Shown here in pieces: positions 23,665 through 34,559 of a stretch of DNA of 64,000 bases; positions within the stretch are counted from its first letter, which is position 1, and each line of letters begins with the position of its first letter. A program made the translations under genes and the position numbers. The stretch lies in NCBI RefSeq assembly GCF_040939455.1, contig NC_134108.1, positions 5,919,501-5,983,500 on the forward strand, written 5' to 3'. Source of the DNA: Microcebus murinus. Lineage: Eukaryota; Chordata; Mammalia; Primates; Cheirogaleidae. The notes beneath the pieces are model-generated. The model was not told the DNA's origin and did not search any database. It saw nothing but the letters and a program-made list of their open reading frames with translations.

Positions 23665-23890
23665 GAGCCTGGAGACAGAAACCAGGTGTTCTGAGTTTGC
23701 CTCCTGCTGTCTCATTCAGCGTGCGTCCTCAGGCAAGTTACTTAGCTTTGCCTCAGTGCTTTCCTCTCAGAAGTCCAGCTGATAAGCTTTATTGGGAGGT
23801 GCAAGAGAGTAAACCGAATTGGTTAGTATTTAGAAAAATGCCCAGCAGTATATATGCTAACAAATGTTTACCATTATTACTATCATAAAT
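23665..23890 (+). mobile_element. MIR SINE
   Basis: It matches MIR from the 5' third through the core ('AGGCAAGTTACTTAGC', then 'GCCTCAGT') to the 3' end with 'CATTATTACTATCAT'. Divergence is high. Confidence 0.75.
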
Positions 23891-24940
23891 GGGTTGCTAA
23901 AAATCTATAAGAAAACATTACAGCGTGGTGCCCAGGTGGGTGGTGGCCACCCCTGTGTTCTCGGTTAGTGGTGAGAAACATTGACAAGGACATTCCACTG
24001 GTACCGCAGCTCATGGTGAGGGCTGGCAGCACATTCAGGCTGTTTGCTTTCCATTTGCTCACTTCAAGATAAAAATTTGTCCAATGCTCAGCAGTCAAAT
24101 GGAACTGCCAAGAGTGTCCGAAATCAATTATGTAAACGGTTACACCTATTCTGCAATGGCAGAGCTGCTACACATGTAAAAGGCTGGCCCAGGGTGGACC
24201 TGTGGCATCACATCCTATGGTCAGTGGGCAGCTACTTGCAGGCAGTGTAGTGAAGTCAGCGTTGATGGACCCAGGAAGGCTCGGGGCACCATCGGGCTAG
24301 ACCAGATGAGCTCCTGAGAGCATTTCTCAGCCCTCAGTCTCCTGTCTATAAGTTTGGGTGACTAATTTCTGCCTCCTTCCTTTCTTGCAAGGATAGTATA
24401 AGAATTCATTAATGCTGCAAAGTACTTTGAACACCTCTACAAAGCGCTTTTTTGTTAACTTATTACATTTGATATCTCGCCAATCTTCTGAAAGATGTAA
24501 GTCATGAATATTAAAATCCATCTTGCATATTTTATGTTGTTTTTATCATGATGAGAGAATATTAATTTATCGGAGATTTGTACTTTTCTAAAGGTTGCCT
24601 TTAAAGTTCTCTTGGAGTGCGCTTTGTTAACCTCAACCAAGAGTGGAGGGTAGAAGGTCAAGACGGGGGTCCCGCACGCCTGCGTGTTGAGGAGAGGCTG
24701 TGATGGTGGCTCCGTCACCCACCCCTTCCTTTCCCCTCCTAGCTCAAAGCACTTTTAAGCAAATTAAATGGAGAAGAATGTGGAGATTTCTTGAAATGAG
24801 CCAGATCGTTTTTATAATGTCATTATGCAACCAAATATGCCACCCATTCTCTACTAAATTATATATTTTTGACCCTAATGACTAATACCAGTTGCATTCA
24901 GAAGTGCCTAACGTCACTCATGTCTCCATGTGCTTTTTCT
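23891..24940. other. No recognised gene or repeat
   Basis: Short ORFs of up to 87 codons occur on both strands, without motifs. The 23910-24250 stretch has higher GC but no feature that marks an exon. Confidence 0.45.
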
Positions 24941-25200
24941 CCATGAGCTCTCTGTGCTTCCAGTGGCTGCAGTCTCCCCCTTCACTCCTGCCTTCTTGAG
25001 TGAGATGCCTTCTGGTTTTTCAACACTCAATCCAAGCTTCACCCCCTCAAAGAAACCTACACCGCTAGAATAAACACTCTTCTCCACAAAAATGGAAATT
25101 TACCCTGTACTACTTCTTACATAACATGTATAATACTTTATTGCATTTAATTCTCTGCAGTCTTGTTTTCTCCAAGTATATCCTGTTAGCCTTTGATGTC
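24941..25200 (+). mobile_element. L2 LINE 3' region
   Basis: The order of C-rich blocks ('TTCACTCCTGCCTTC', 'CCAAGCTTCACCCCCTCAAAG', then 'ATACTTTATTGCATTTA') follows the L2 3' UTR. It is old and diverged. Confidence 0.5.
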
Positions 25201-25229
25201 CAGTTCACATGGCATGCTCGTATCAGCAT

Positions 25230-25500
25230 GAATTGCATCCAGCTGCCACGAACAGAGACCAAAAGCTGCAGTGACTTAAATATGACAATGATGTGTTTTT
25301 CTCTCTAGTAGAAGTCTGGTGGTAGGCCATGCAAAGCTGGTGCCCAACAGCACCAAGAACCAGGATCTCACGTTCTCTCCTCCTTTCTGCCCCGTTGCCC
25401 TTAGTGCATGGCCCTTTCCTCAAAGTCACCTCTTGGCCCAAGGTGTTTCATGGAGCATCTACCATCAAATCCATACTCCAAGAAAGAAGAAGAAAGGAGA
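25230..25500. repeat. Possible old interspersed repeat, family not named
   Basis: A pattern of 'GACTTAAATATGACAATG ... TAGTAGAAGTCTGGTGG' followed by GC-richer sequence recalls an old mammalian repeat that I cannot name. ORFs here on both strands are incidental. Confidence 0.3.
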
Positions 25501-25974
25501 ATAGCTGATAGATATTTATACCTGCTGTCTTTATCATTTTTATTTAAGGAACAATTCTAACTTTCTGCTTAGCATTTCATTGACCAGAAATTATTCAATG
25601 ACTACCTCTAGCTACAAAGGATGCTGGGGAATATAGTGCTGTGGGTTGGCATTTTACCACCACTAGGAGTGTATATTCAATAAGGAAGAAGGTGTATTGG
25701 CGGGGCAATGCGCTAGCAGCCTTTGCCAGGGTGTTCAGTAACTTGCACGTATGAATAAATACAGAACACCTCCTAGAGCCATTGGCTATGTATTGAGTGC
25801 CAACACGGCACATTATCTTGACCAATGCATTCTCAAAATTGGGAATTAATTGGGGGAAAAGGTCAAAAAGTATTGCTTGGCTAAATTAATTAATTAGGAG
25901 TATTGACGTGGTTCATAACTAATTTTCATATTAAATTCTAGTACCTTTTCTCAGACTAGGAGTATTTATCATGA
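25501..25974. other. No recognised gene or repeat
   Basis: Nothing assignable. The minus-strand ORF at 25595-25825 lacks motifs. Confidence 0.45.
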
Positions 25975-26150
25975 TTATTTGCCTATTTCAATTTCCCATC
26001 GGTATAAGGGAGATAATGATAAAGTCTACCTCTAAGATTGTTATGATAAAATGAATTCATAGTGCTTAGAACAGTTTCAGATGCAGACACATAGTAGATT
26101 CTTACTAAATTTTAGCTCTTTACTACAATAGCAGTAATTATAACTGTTAA
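25975..26150 (+). mobile_element. MIR SINE, 3' half
   Basis: It shows 'GATAATGATAAAGTCTACCT', 'GCTTAGAACAGT' and 'ACACATAGTAGATTCTTACT', the MIR core and 3' end. It abuts an oppositely oriented MIR. Confidence 0.7.
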
Positions 26151-26515
26151 TGTTTATTGAAAGCTTACCAAGTTTCGGTCACTGTGGGCACTGCTGTGCT
26201 GACTTAAATAATGGTCATAACTGCCGGCTGGGACTGGTGGTCTTATCCATATTGCATCATAAGAAATCCAAGGGGTTAGCATGGTTGCTTGGTTGGCAGA
26301 CACGTAATGCTTACTGTGTTCCCATCTCAGTGCTAAGTGCGTTATGAGCATTAACTAATGCAGTCTTCGCGGCAAGCCTACGACGGATGAGCGATCATTA
26401 TCTCCATTTTTCAGATGAAGAAACCGATGCACAGAGGGTTATCTCACTGGACCAAGGTCACCTTCCTAGTAGTACCTGGCAGAGGCAGGAAGTCTGACCG
26501 CAGGACCCCACGTCT
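26135..26515 (-). mobile_element. MIR SINE(s), antisense
   Basis: A MIR 3' end in antisense appears at 26140-26175. After about 130 bases without a match, a fuller antisense MIR runs 26305-26515 ('CATTTTTCAGATGAAGAAACC', then 'CAAGGTCACCTTCCTAGTAG'). This may be one MIR with an insertion or two copies side by side. Confidence 0.7.
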
Positions 26516-28150
26516 GTGTCGTGCAAGCTGGGTTAGCACCTGGGCTTCTCTGAGGCCATCCCCTGGGCTCGTGCGTTTCACCACTGTGATACCCTTTCTT
26601 ATTATGCATTTTCATCTTTGTTTTTTTCCTCTTCATTCCTTAATTGGCTACTCTCCTTTTCTCTTGGTTTGGTATTTTTCAGATTTATTGCAATTTTATA
26701 TCTGACCTTTGTGAACTAAAATTATCTTAGTAGCTTATGCGTGTCTATTAATATATGGGGTCATGTGTTTGTGTACAATTGGCTAAACTGTTTAAATCAG
26801 TCAAAATAATTAAACTGACAGCTCTACTGTGATGCATTACAAACTGCATTGATGGAAAGGGTTTGGTGATCATAGAGTCTGGGTGTGCTATTTTCAGACC
26901 AGATAACACACAAATAATTGACTGTCTGTTAAGACCCTCTAGGGAAAGGGGCTCCTTCCATCTAATGAGGTGAAGGGCCGAAACGTTTTTTATGCCTGTT
27001 CTTCCTGTGTGTTAATGCCATGTGCCTACCCCTGTAGTTCCTCCCACTTCCTTACAGTATACACCATTTAGGCAAAATATACTAGACAGCAATGCCATAT
27101 ATTCATTTTTAAATCGTCCGGATGCTTTTTGAGTTTCTCTGTTACCGCTATTGATTTCCATAGTCAGTTTATACTCATTGCCTCCAAATCAAGTATGTTT
27201 CATTTCATGTTTATATTATCTTAAAATACATAATAAAACAAAGCATGTTGAAATCCAAATGATTAATTTGAATGTTAATTGAATGGTAAGACAAGTGAGT
27301 ACACCGGATGGACTAGAGTGTTTCTTTGAATACACTTAACTGCACATTGCACAGTTGAAGGATTCAAAACATATTTAACGTGATTTACCAAAGCCCATTG
27401 AGAAATAAAGAATGAAGTAAATTTGATTTGTTTTTGAAGGTTGAGGTGTATACTTTCAAAGTTTGGGATTTTGCTTGCTCTAGATCTTTTTTAAAACCAC
27501 AAGACTTCTTATTTTTAAAAAAATTTGAGTGATTTTTGGGGAAGTTGCATAAAAGTCAGAGTTTGCAGAAATGTGAGTACACTACTTTCATTCTGAATAG
27601 TCACTATTTCGCATATAATATTGCAGTATTCCTGTGCTACTGCTTTAAAAAATTAATGTAACATAGGCTCTTGTTTAGCAAAACGTGGCTTTTAGAATAG
27701 TAAATATTACTGACACAATCCATCTGCGTGAGCTGGACTAAATTGCTTTCTTTTATGGAACTGGTGAGGGAGCTCCTTTTGGACTGGCTTGAGGTTGTTT
27801 GGCAACCCTCAGAGATGTGACAGTTGTCTCTTTCCTCTAGTGGTATTGCTTTGCTGCAAAAGGAAACAAGGAAGCAGACCCAAATAACACCATTCCTCTT
27901 TGAAAGAAAGCTGGAAAAGCAAAGAGCTTCTCTCTTCTGAACCCCACACACACAAACACACATACACACTCACACGTCGTGCTTTATTTTTCAGTTGTCA
28001 TGATTGTTTTTCTTCACTGTACAGCACCACACACCTCTGCAGCCAAGCACAATTTATATTGCCAAGATAGATGCTATAAAACGAAGCTGAACATGGCAGG
28101 CGTTGAGAAAGTCGTGTGTTTGCAAATGATTACCTGTCATAATACGTTTC
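26516..28150. other. No recognised gene or repeat
   Basis: AT-rich. A CA-rich tract lies at 27945-27975. The stretch at 26830-27150 is of balanced composition without repeat hallmarks, and could be tested for conservation. Confidence 0.4.
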
Positions 28151-28153
28151 TCA

Positions 28154-28155
<2 letters not shown>

Positions 28156-28207
<52 letters not shown>

Positions 28208-28213
28208 TTTTCT
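28156..28213. repeat. (TC)n microsatellite
   Basis: About 28 TC units with two TT interruptions. Confidence 0.95.
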
Positions 28214-29555
28214 AAATTACACGAGAAACACCAGGTTAGAAAGGAAATTGTGGTTCTTAGGCTTAGAAATTATAATTTTAAACAAGAAGCTCGAAGGAAG
28301 TTGATGAATTTTGGAGCGCAAAACCTGAATCATGATGAAATCCCAAATTGAATGTTCAAAATATTTCATTCTAAAAGCTAATCTTGCTGAACTGTTTTCC
28401 CAGAATTGTTCATTGACTTAAGATCATTCAAATACTCAACATTTCCCCCCAAAATACCTTGCAAAGGCCCTTTTTAATAAATGAAGATGTAGGTGACATT
28501 ATTAGCTTGTAAAAAATATATCTGTGCTAAGTAGCATTTATTCAGAATCCTGGCAGATTCATAATGCTTAAAACAAATCACAATAGGCCTGCAGGCACCT
28601 TCTCTTCTTTGGAGTAGGACACTTCAGAGCAATTCGTACCCAGAAATATTTTGTGTTATTCATATGTATGGGTCTGGGAATGTTTTTACACTTTTTATTA
28701 ATGTCCTCTGAGGCAGATGCACATTTCTTCTTTATTGCACCCAATTCTCTCTAAGCGTGAGTCCACAGCGAAGATGGGAGGCGAACTGACCACTGCAGGC
28801 CCCGTGTAGAGATCCCCGTGGGAATATGGAGCATGCTCCTTGTGTGGTTAACAGCACTGAAATATGATTCTCTTTGTCCTGCCTGGGCCTTTCCTACCTC
28901 CCATTGTTTCCTAAGCCTCTGTTCCGGGTTGCCTGTTCCCTGCGCCTGTATCGGACCCTTTGTGTCACTTCACTTCTCAGTGGCTTTTACAGTTCTTTGT
29001 GTACCTCCACAGGTGTCTTCCCTCCAAGGGAATGCTTTATGTTTTCTTAGACAATTTACTCTAAAATGCATTGATTTATATACCAATTTCATTCCACAAA
29101 GGGACTTATGATTGTGATAAGGTGAATTAAGGGTCTTAAAATGAATGCCAAGGAAAACATCACTGATGATGCCAGAGATATGGTGGCCTTAATTTGGCTT
29201 CTTTCCCCACCCAATTAAAAGTGACAACAAAGGGTATGATGTACGTATGAATAAAAATAGTTTTCCCAGCATTGGACGAAATTGAATTTCAATACTTCTT
29301 TTTCGGGGGTAATGACCCATCTCTGTGTATCCAGGAAGGACTGAAGCCATCAATCATCCCTTCCCTTGTTCTCAGCCCTCACTCTCCCTCTCTTACTTTC
29401 TCTTACTCTCTCTCCTTTAGTCACCTCCAAGCTTGTGCAATTTCTCAACCTTGCTTTATCTGTCCTCGTTATCTCCACGCATGAATGGGCAACCCCAGTT
29501 TCTCCTGTGGTTGACCACTTGATACTGTCCCATAGCTCATTGATACTCTGTCCGT
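28214..29555. other. No recognised gene; possible faint L2 near the right end
   Basis: No ORF shows motifs. A C/T-rich stretch at 29350-29480 could be diverged L2 3' UTR but is too weak to call. Confidence 0.4.
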
Positions 29556-30523
29556 TTTTTCTCTGGTGTCTGTGAGCTCAGTTATGGGATAGTTTCTCTG
29601 GTTCTTTCTTCAATTCACTACTTTCTTTTTTCCTGCATTATCTAATCAGTTGTTAATCCCTCCAGTGTGTGTTTATTTAAGATATTGTATTTTTCTTCTC
29701 CATGTATCCTATTTGGGACTTCTCAACACTCTTTTCTCTCCTCCTGATTTCTTCTACTTTCTTGGACATCTGGAGCATGTTTGTAGTAGTAGCTAAATAT
29801 CCTTGCCTGCTAATTGCATCATTTCTTTCATTTCTGGATCTTTTTCAAGTGACTGATTTTTCTCTTGTGTGTGGTTCGTGTTCTCCTGCTTCTTTGCACC
29901 CCTGATAGTGTTTTACCGGATTCCAGACATTCTAAATTTTAACTTGTTAGGTGCCAATTTTGTAATATTCCATTAAAGAATGTTTGTCTTTATACAGGCA
30001 ACAGTTAAGATATACTTGAGATCAAGCTGATGCTTTTGAGGCTTGCTTTTAAGCTTTGCTGGAGGGTTCCAGAAGAGCCATAACTTGATGGGTAATTTAG
30101 CTGCACTACAATGATAGTAGTCTTCTAGAGACTCTGCAAGATGCCTCATGTATCATAAGATCTTTCCACTCTGTCTGGTGGTAATACAAACTATCCCAGC
30201 TATGAGTGAGCTTTGAGAATTGTTAACTCCATACATGTAGAGAAAAAATATTAATATTTAGCCTTAGATTCAAGGTAGCCTCTTTGCAAATTTTCAAAAT
30301 TTTCTCTGTGCAGCTTACTTCTCTTAGGCATTCTGTCCTCCAAATTCTAGCCTCCTAGACCTCCCTAAACTTGATTTCTGTCTCCTCAATTAATTGGGAC
30401 TTTGAGGCTTTGTTTGATTTCACCTTCCCTGTGCTATAGTCTCAAGCTCTGCAGGTAGTTAGTTCGGTCAAATCTTTGCATGTTCCCTATTCATTGGGAT
30501 CACAGTCCTGCACTAATTGTGGT

Positions 30524-30528
<5 letters not shown>
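29556..30528 (-). mobile_element. Old L1M LINE, region upstream of ORF2, antisense
   Basis: It is homologous to the L1M piece at 2880-3870: shared blocks include the 'GTTGTTAATCCCTCCAGTG' area, the 'CCGGATTCCAGACATT' word and 'GCTTGCTTTTAAG'. It extends further than that copy, to about 30525, where an AT repeat begins. It has no coding capacity. Confidence 0.7.

Positions 30529-30530
<2 letters not shown>

Positions 30531-30562
<32 letters not shown>
30531..30562. repeat. (AT)n microsatellite
   Basis: Sixteen uninterrupted AT units between the L1M and the MaLR LTR. Confidence 0.97.
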
Positions 30563-30565
<3 letters not shown>

Positions 30566-30613
30566 ATTTCTATAATATATATAATTTATTTTATACACAC
30601 ACTCATATACACA

Positions 30614-31067
30614 TATACTATGGTTTGAATGGTTGTCCCCTCCAAAACTCATGTTGAAATTTAATTACCATTGTAACAATATTAAGAGGTGGGATAGTTA
30701 AGAGGTGATTAGGTCTCTTGGAGTCTTCAGAGGCCTAATGTATTAGAGTAGGTTTGTTATCTCAGGATTAGGTTTGTTATAAAAGAGCAAGTTTGGTCTC
30801 CTTGTCTCTCTTTTGCTTTTTCTCTTTCTCTCTCCCTCTCTCTCCCCCTCTCCCCCTCTCTCTCTCCCCCTCTCCCTCCCTCCCTCCCTCCCTCTGCTAT
30901 GTGACGCCTTCCACTATGTTATGACACAGCAGGAAGGTCCTTGCCAGATACCAGCACATTGATACTGGACTTCTCAGCCTCCAGAACTGTGAACCAGTTA
31001 GTTTCTGTTCATTATAAATTACCCAGTGTCAGGAATTCTGTTATAGCAGCATGAAATAGACTAGGAC
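30614..31067 (+). mobile_element. Solo LTR of the MaLR group (MST/MLT1/THE1-like)
   Basis: It starts in 'ATGGTTTGAATGGTTGTCCC', then 'CTCATGTTGAAATTTAATTA', a C/T-rich middle, 'TATGTGACGCCTTCCACTAT', 'AGCCTCCAGAACTGTGAACC', 'ATAAATTACCCAGTGTCAGG' and a 3' end close to 'GACTAGGACA'. These are in the order of a MaLR (ERVL-related) LTR. The internal CT tract (30806-30895) is expanded. No internal proviral sequence is attached, so it is solo. Flanking 5-bp duplications were not found. Confidence 0.88.
30806..30895. repeat. CT/CCT-rich low-complexity tract in the LTR
   Basis: A pyrimidine-only run with a shifting unit (CTTT, CTCTCC, CCCTC, CCTC). It is far longer than the short pyrimidine stretch usual at this place in MaLR LTRs. 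Confidence 0.9.
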
Positions 31068-31149
31068 AGTCAAAAACCAGTTGTTTCCCTAGTTGTTTAT
31101 AGTGGGAGGGCAGTTTCCATAGCTGTTAATCCTTCAAGTGGAGAACTAG

Positions 31150-31390
31150 AAGTTTCAGGCATGGTTTTAGGTACTTTGCCTGCTTTCTGTAATTTCTACA
31201 ACTGTTCTCTTTCTGTAATTCCTACAACTGTTCTCTTAAATAGATACTAATAACTGTCTTCATTTTATGTATAAGGACACTGACTCTGAGAAAGTTTGAG
31301 TAACTTTCCCAAGATCATTGATATGGTAGATGGCAAGTCAAGTTTTCAGCCCGAGTTTGTTTGATTTCAAAGCCTGTGCAACACAATAAT
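31150..31390 (-). mobile_element. MIR SINE, antisense, with internal 26-bp duplication
   Basis: The antisense MIR core ('TCATTTTATGTATAAGGACAC', then 'CTTTCCCAAGATCATTG') is clear. A 26-bp unit beginning TTTCTGTAATT is present twice in tandem at 31184-31209 and 31210-31235 with one mismatch. Confidence 0.75.
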
Positions 31391-31939
31391 ATTCTTATCT
31401 ATTCCTAACCATATTTCCAAATTCATTGGAAACAAAATCATTTATTTAAAGAAGCCCACTTGAAGCTGAGGGCTTTTAAAAAAATGATTGTTCTATGACA
31501 GTCATGTTACTGTGTTTTAATTAGGATAGCTTGAGTATTGCATTTAAAATCTCATAAAAAATGAGAGACTTGATAGACAAATCCTTTTTCTATACATTTT
31601 TACTCTTTTCTCTGCACTAATCCTCTGAATACTTGATTAATAAAGTTATTATATATTTATTTTTAGATTTTGATATAGTTATATGCAAAGTGGATAGATT
31701 AATAAATTTTGATTTTGTTCCTTTCTTTTGAAGTCATCCATGTTGTTACATGAAGAGGCATCCCTACGTCTCACATTTAGGAAAGCAGCTATAAGCAGTA
31801 AGTTCAAGCCCTGGCTTTGTGAGTTGGAATTAATCCCCTGAAGTAATGAGTACATAAATGACTTGGGACTTTTCCACTATGGGTTCCTGTAGTTAGAGCT
31901 AAACTTAGCAATTCAGTAGATCACAATGATGATGATGAA
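31391..31939. other. No recognised gene or repeat
   Basis: AT-rich, nothing assignable. Confidence 0.5.
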
Positions 31940-32150
31940 AACAGAGGTTACCATTTAATGAACACTTCACAAATGTCACCCTATGTCATCTTCTCAACAA
32001 TCCTAAGAGATACAGTCCTCATTTTAAGAAATGAAGAAACTTCTTCCTTGGAAGGTTAATTAACTTGCCCCAAATTACATAGCTGATCAATTCTAGAGTC
32101 CAAATTTAAACCCATAACTGATGGCTCAGAAACCAAAACATTTTGCTTAG
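31940..32150 (-). mobile_element. MIR SINE, antisense
   Basis: It shows 'CATTTAATGAACACTTCAC', then 'CTCATTTTAAGAAATGAAGA' and 'AACTTGCCCCAAATTACATA', in antisense MIR order. Confidence 0.75.
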
Positions 32151-33640
32151 TAGTGTATTATTTGCACCAAGTAAATAAATGAAGCAACATTTATACAAAG
32201 TAGCATTCAGCAACCCAAGGCTTACACAGGCTGATTCAAAAATAATTGAATACTTGCAAATTGGTTACTAGCTCGGTTATATTCAAACAGCTAATATGTA
32301 CCAAATAGTAGAATTATCCTTAAGAGATTCCTACTGAAAGGGAAGTAGAAGTTTTGACTGAATGTTCCTGTTCCTGTTCCTCAGTGAGATATGTATATAT
32401 ATACATATATGGTGATATATATATATATATATATATACACATACACAATATAAAATAAATTATATAGTTTATACATACATAAATCATATGATTTATATAA
32501 ATGTAATTTTATATTTATAGTATGCATTTATATAACATAAAAATTTTATATGTGTTATATAAATATGTATTATGGAAATTAAGAAAGTAGAATGTGTTTC
32601 TTTTCTAAAATATGCATACAAAGTAATGTGGGGTTCAGGGCTGAGGGTGACCAGCTGTGGGGAATTGGACAAGGCTTCAGGGAGGAAATCCATCTGACTT
32701 GGGCTTTGGAATAAGGGTTGTGTTTTGGGTGATTTTGCAGAATGTTAATGTATTCGCTTCTTCTACCTTGTAGCTGGTCTTAGTTCATCCAAACCTGGGT
32801 TTTATTTTGGTCTTCAAATAAATTTGTCTCATGTCTCAAGGAGCCCTTCTCCTTTGTGATCAGAAATGATCAGTGATGTCCAGAAGGGGCCTGAAAATCC
32901 CCCCTCACTGCCCATTTGCCTCAGCCTTTCACCTGCGGCAGCCGGCCCTGCTGTTAACAGCCTCTCATCTCCAGGTGCAAAGGGCAGCTTGGCAGAGCAA
33001 GGAGAGAGATGTTCTTAGGACTCCAGCGACTTTGTTAAGGAAAGATTCCAACTCTGATTTTTTTTTTTTTTTTAACATTTTCAGCCTCATTGTATTACTA
33101 AAAAGTATTTTTCCCTTTCTATTGCCCCAGTCAGTCTGGAGGTATAAATATCCATCAGGGTAGCAGAAGAAGGAAGTGCACCCTTTCCAACCTACTTAAT
33201 AGCTAGGATCTAATTCACTGTTGTTTGATTTCTCAGATCCTAGAGTAAATATTTGGCTTTTTAAAATTTCAGTTAGGACAACTAATCTGGAATAAAAGTA
33301 ACAATTATTTATTTATCTTTACTCAATAATATTTTGTTATTCCTAAAAGAATAATATATTTTTGTGAAGTAGATGGAATTTCTTTCTGCAAAATGTGATG
33401 CTACCAGCATGCCATCAGTGAGGTAGAGTGCACTGTGAGTTATTACCCAGTTGTGGAAAAAGATTTTTGTTATAGCATATGTATATTTTTTCTTAAAAGT
33501 ACTAGCAATAATTGAGTTGTCATAGTTTCAGTATGAACATTTTTGATTAAAATTTGGAATTTTCTCTCATGTAAAAATAGCTTTGTTGTAATAATGGATT
33601 TCAATCTTTAGATTTTAACAGTACTAGCATAGGGTCATTA
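32151..33640. other. No gene recognised; AT-rich simple repeats
   Basis: An impure AT repeat lies at 32391-32445, followed by AT-rich degenerate sequence to 32580. A GC-richer part at 32870-33060 ends in a T run. None has exon hallmarks. Confidence 0.45.
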
Positions 33641-33649
33641 TAGTAATTA

Positions 33650-34020
33650 CTTACCAGGAGAATGAGCTGACATCCACTCTTTCTTTTTGGCACTCCCTGC
33701 TTCCATCAAAACCTTTTTCCAATCAATTCTCAATGCTGCTGTCAACCTTTCTTTTCACCTATGGCTTTGATCTCAGAGTAGCTTTCACACTGAAAGAGAA
33801 GCAGGTCTAAATCCTCATTCTTTGCTTCAAAGCCTTTAACTAGATCATCCAAGATTTTTCAACTTCCTCTGCCTTCATGTATTCCTACTCAGGCATTCTA
33901 GTTAAATAAATTTCATGTCCTTCAAATGTCTGGACACATTCATTTCACTCTGTCTCTTCTGTAACTTGGAGCTACCTCCCTAGTTCTGAAACGTTCTGTG
34001 CATGTATTTGGCAAATACTT
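33650..34020 (+). mobile_element. Possible L2 LINE fragment
   Basis: Blocks such as 'CAAAGCCTTTAACTAGATCA' and the C-rich run to 33990 follow the L2 region upstream of its 3' UTR. It is very diverged, so the call is weak. Confidence 0.4.
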
Positions 34021-34050
34021 GATGTTCTGTTAAATCTATAAATTATAAAA

Positions 34051-34070
34051 CAAACAAACAAACAAACAAA
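34051..34070. repeat. (CAAA)n short tandem repeat
   Basis: Five CAAA units in an A-rich stretch. Confidence 0.9.
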
Positions 34071-34239
34071 ATAAAACAAGGTTATTCAACTAATAAGGGA
34101 TTTGGAGATTTCTCCCTTAACCCAAATTCCGGTACTCCCTTCACTACCCTAAATCTAATCTTGCCTTATAGACGTGAGGTAAAGATAATTTTATTGACAT
34201 CGTGTTTGTATACTCTGACAGTCTGAACTTCCTTCTTAG

Positions 34240-34430
34240 AATTCAGTTGAGCTGAAATTCCTTCTCAGCATTGCCAACTGACATGATGTCTTGGGCAATC
34301 TGTCTCCCTTACAAATCCATTTTCTCATATGTAAAATGGCAATACCTTCCTTATAGGCATCTAAATAAGATAACATATACTGAGTAATTCATTCATATCA
34401 GACAGAAACTTGCTGTAATAGTAATATCTC
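34240..34430 (+). mobile_element. MIR SINE
   Basis: It shows 'TGGGCAATCTGTCTCCCTTA', then 'TTTTCTCATATGTAAAATGG' and 'AATACCTTCCTTATAGG', the MIR core in sense orientation. Confidence 0.75.
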
Positions 34431-34559
34431 CCAAATTAGCATGTGATTTAGTAATCATTTTTTATATTTTTCACACCGACCATCTATCCCCAATTTCTTT
34501 CTTCCTTTTTCTACTAGTCCTCAAAAAAAAAAAAAAAATCTAAACTCATTCTCTCTCCT

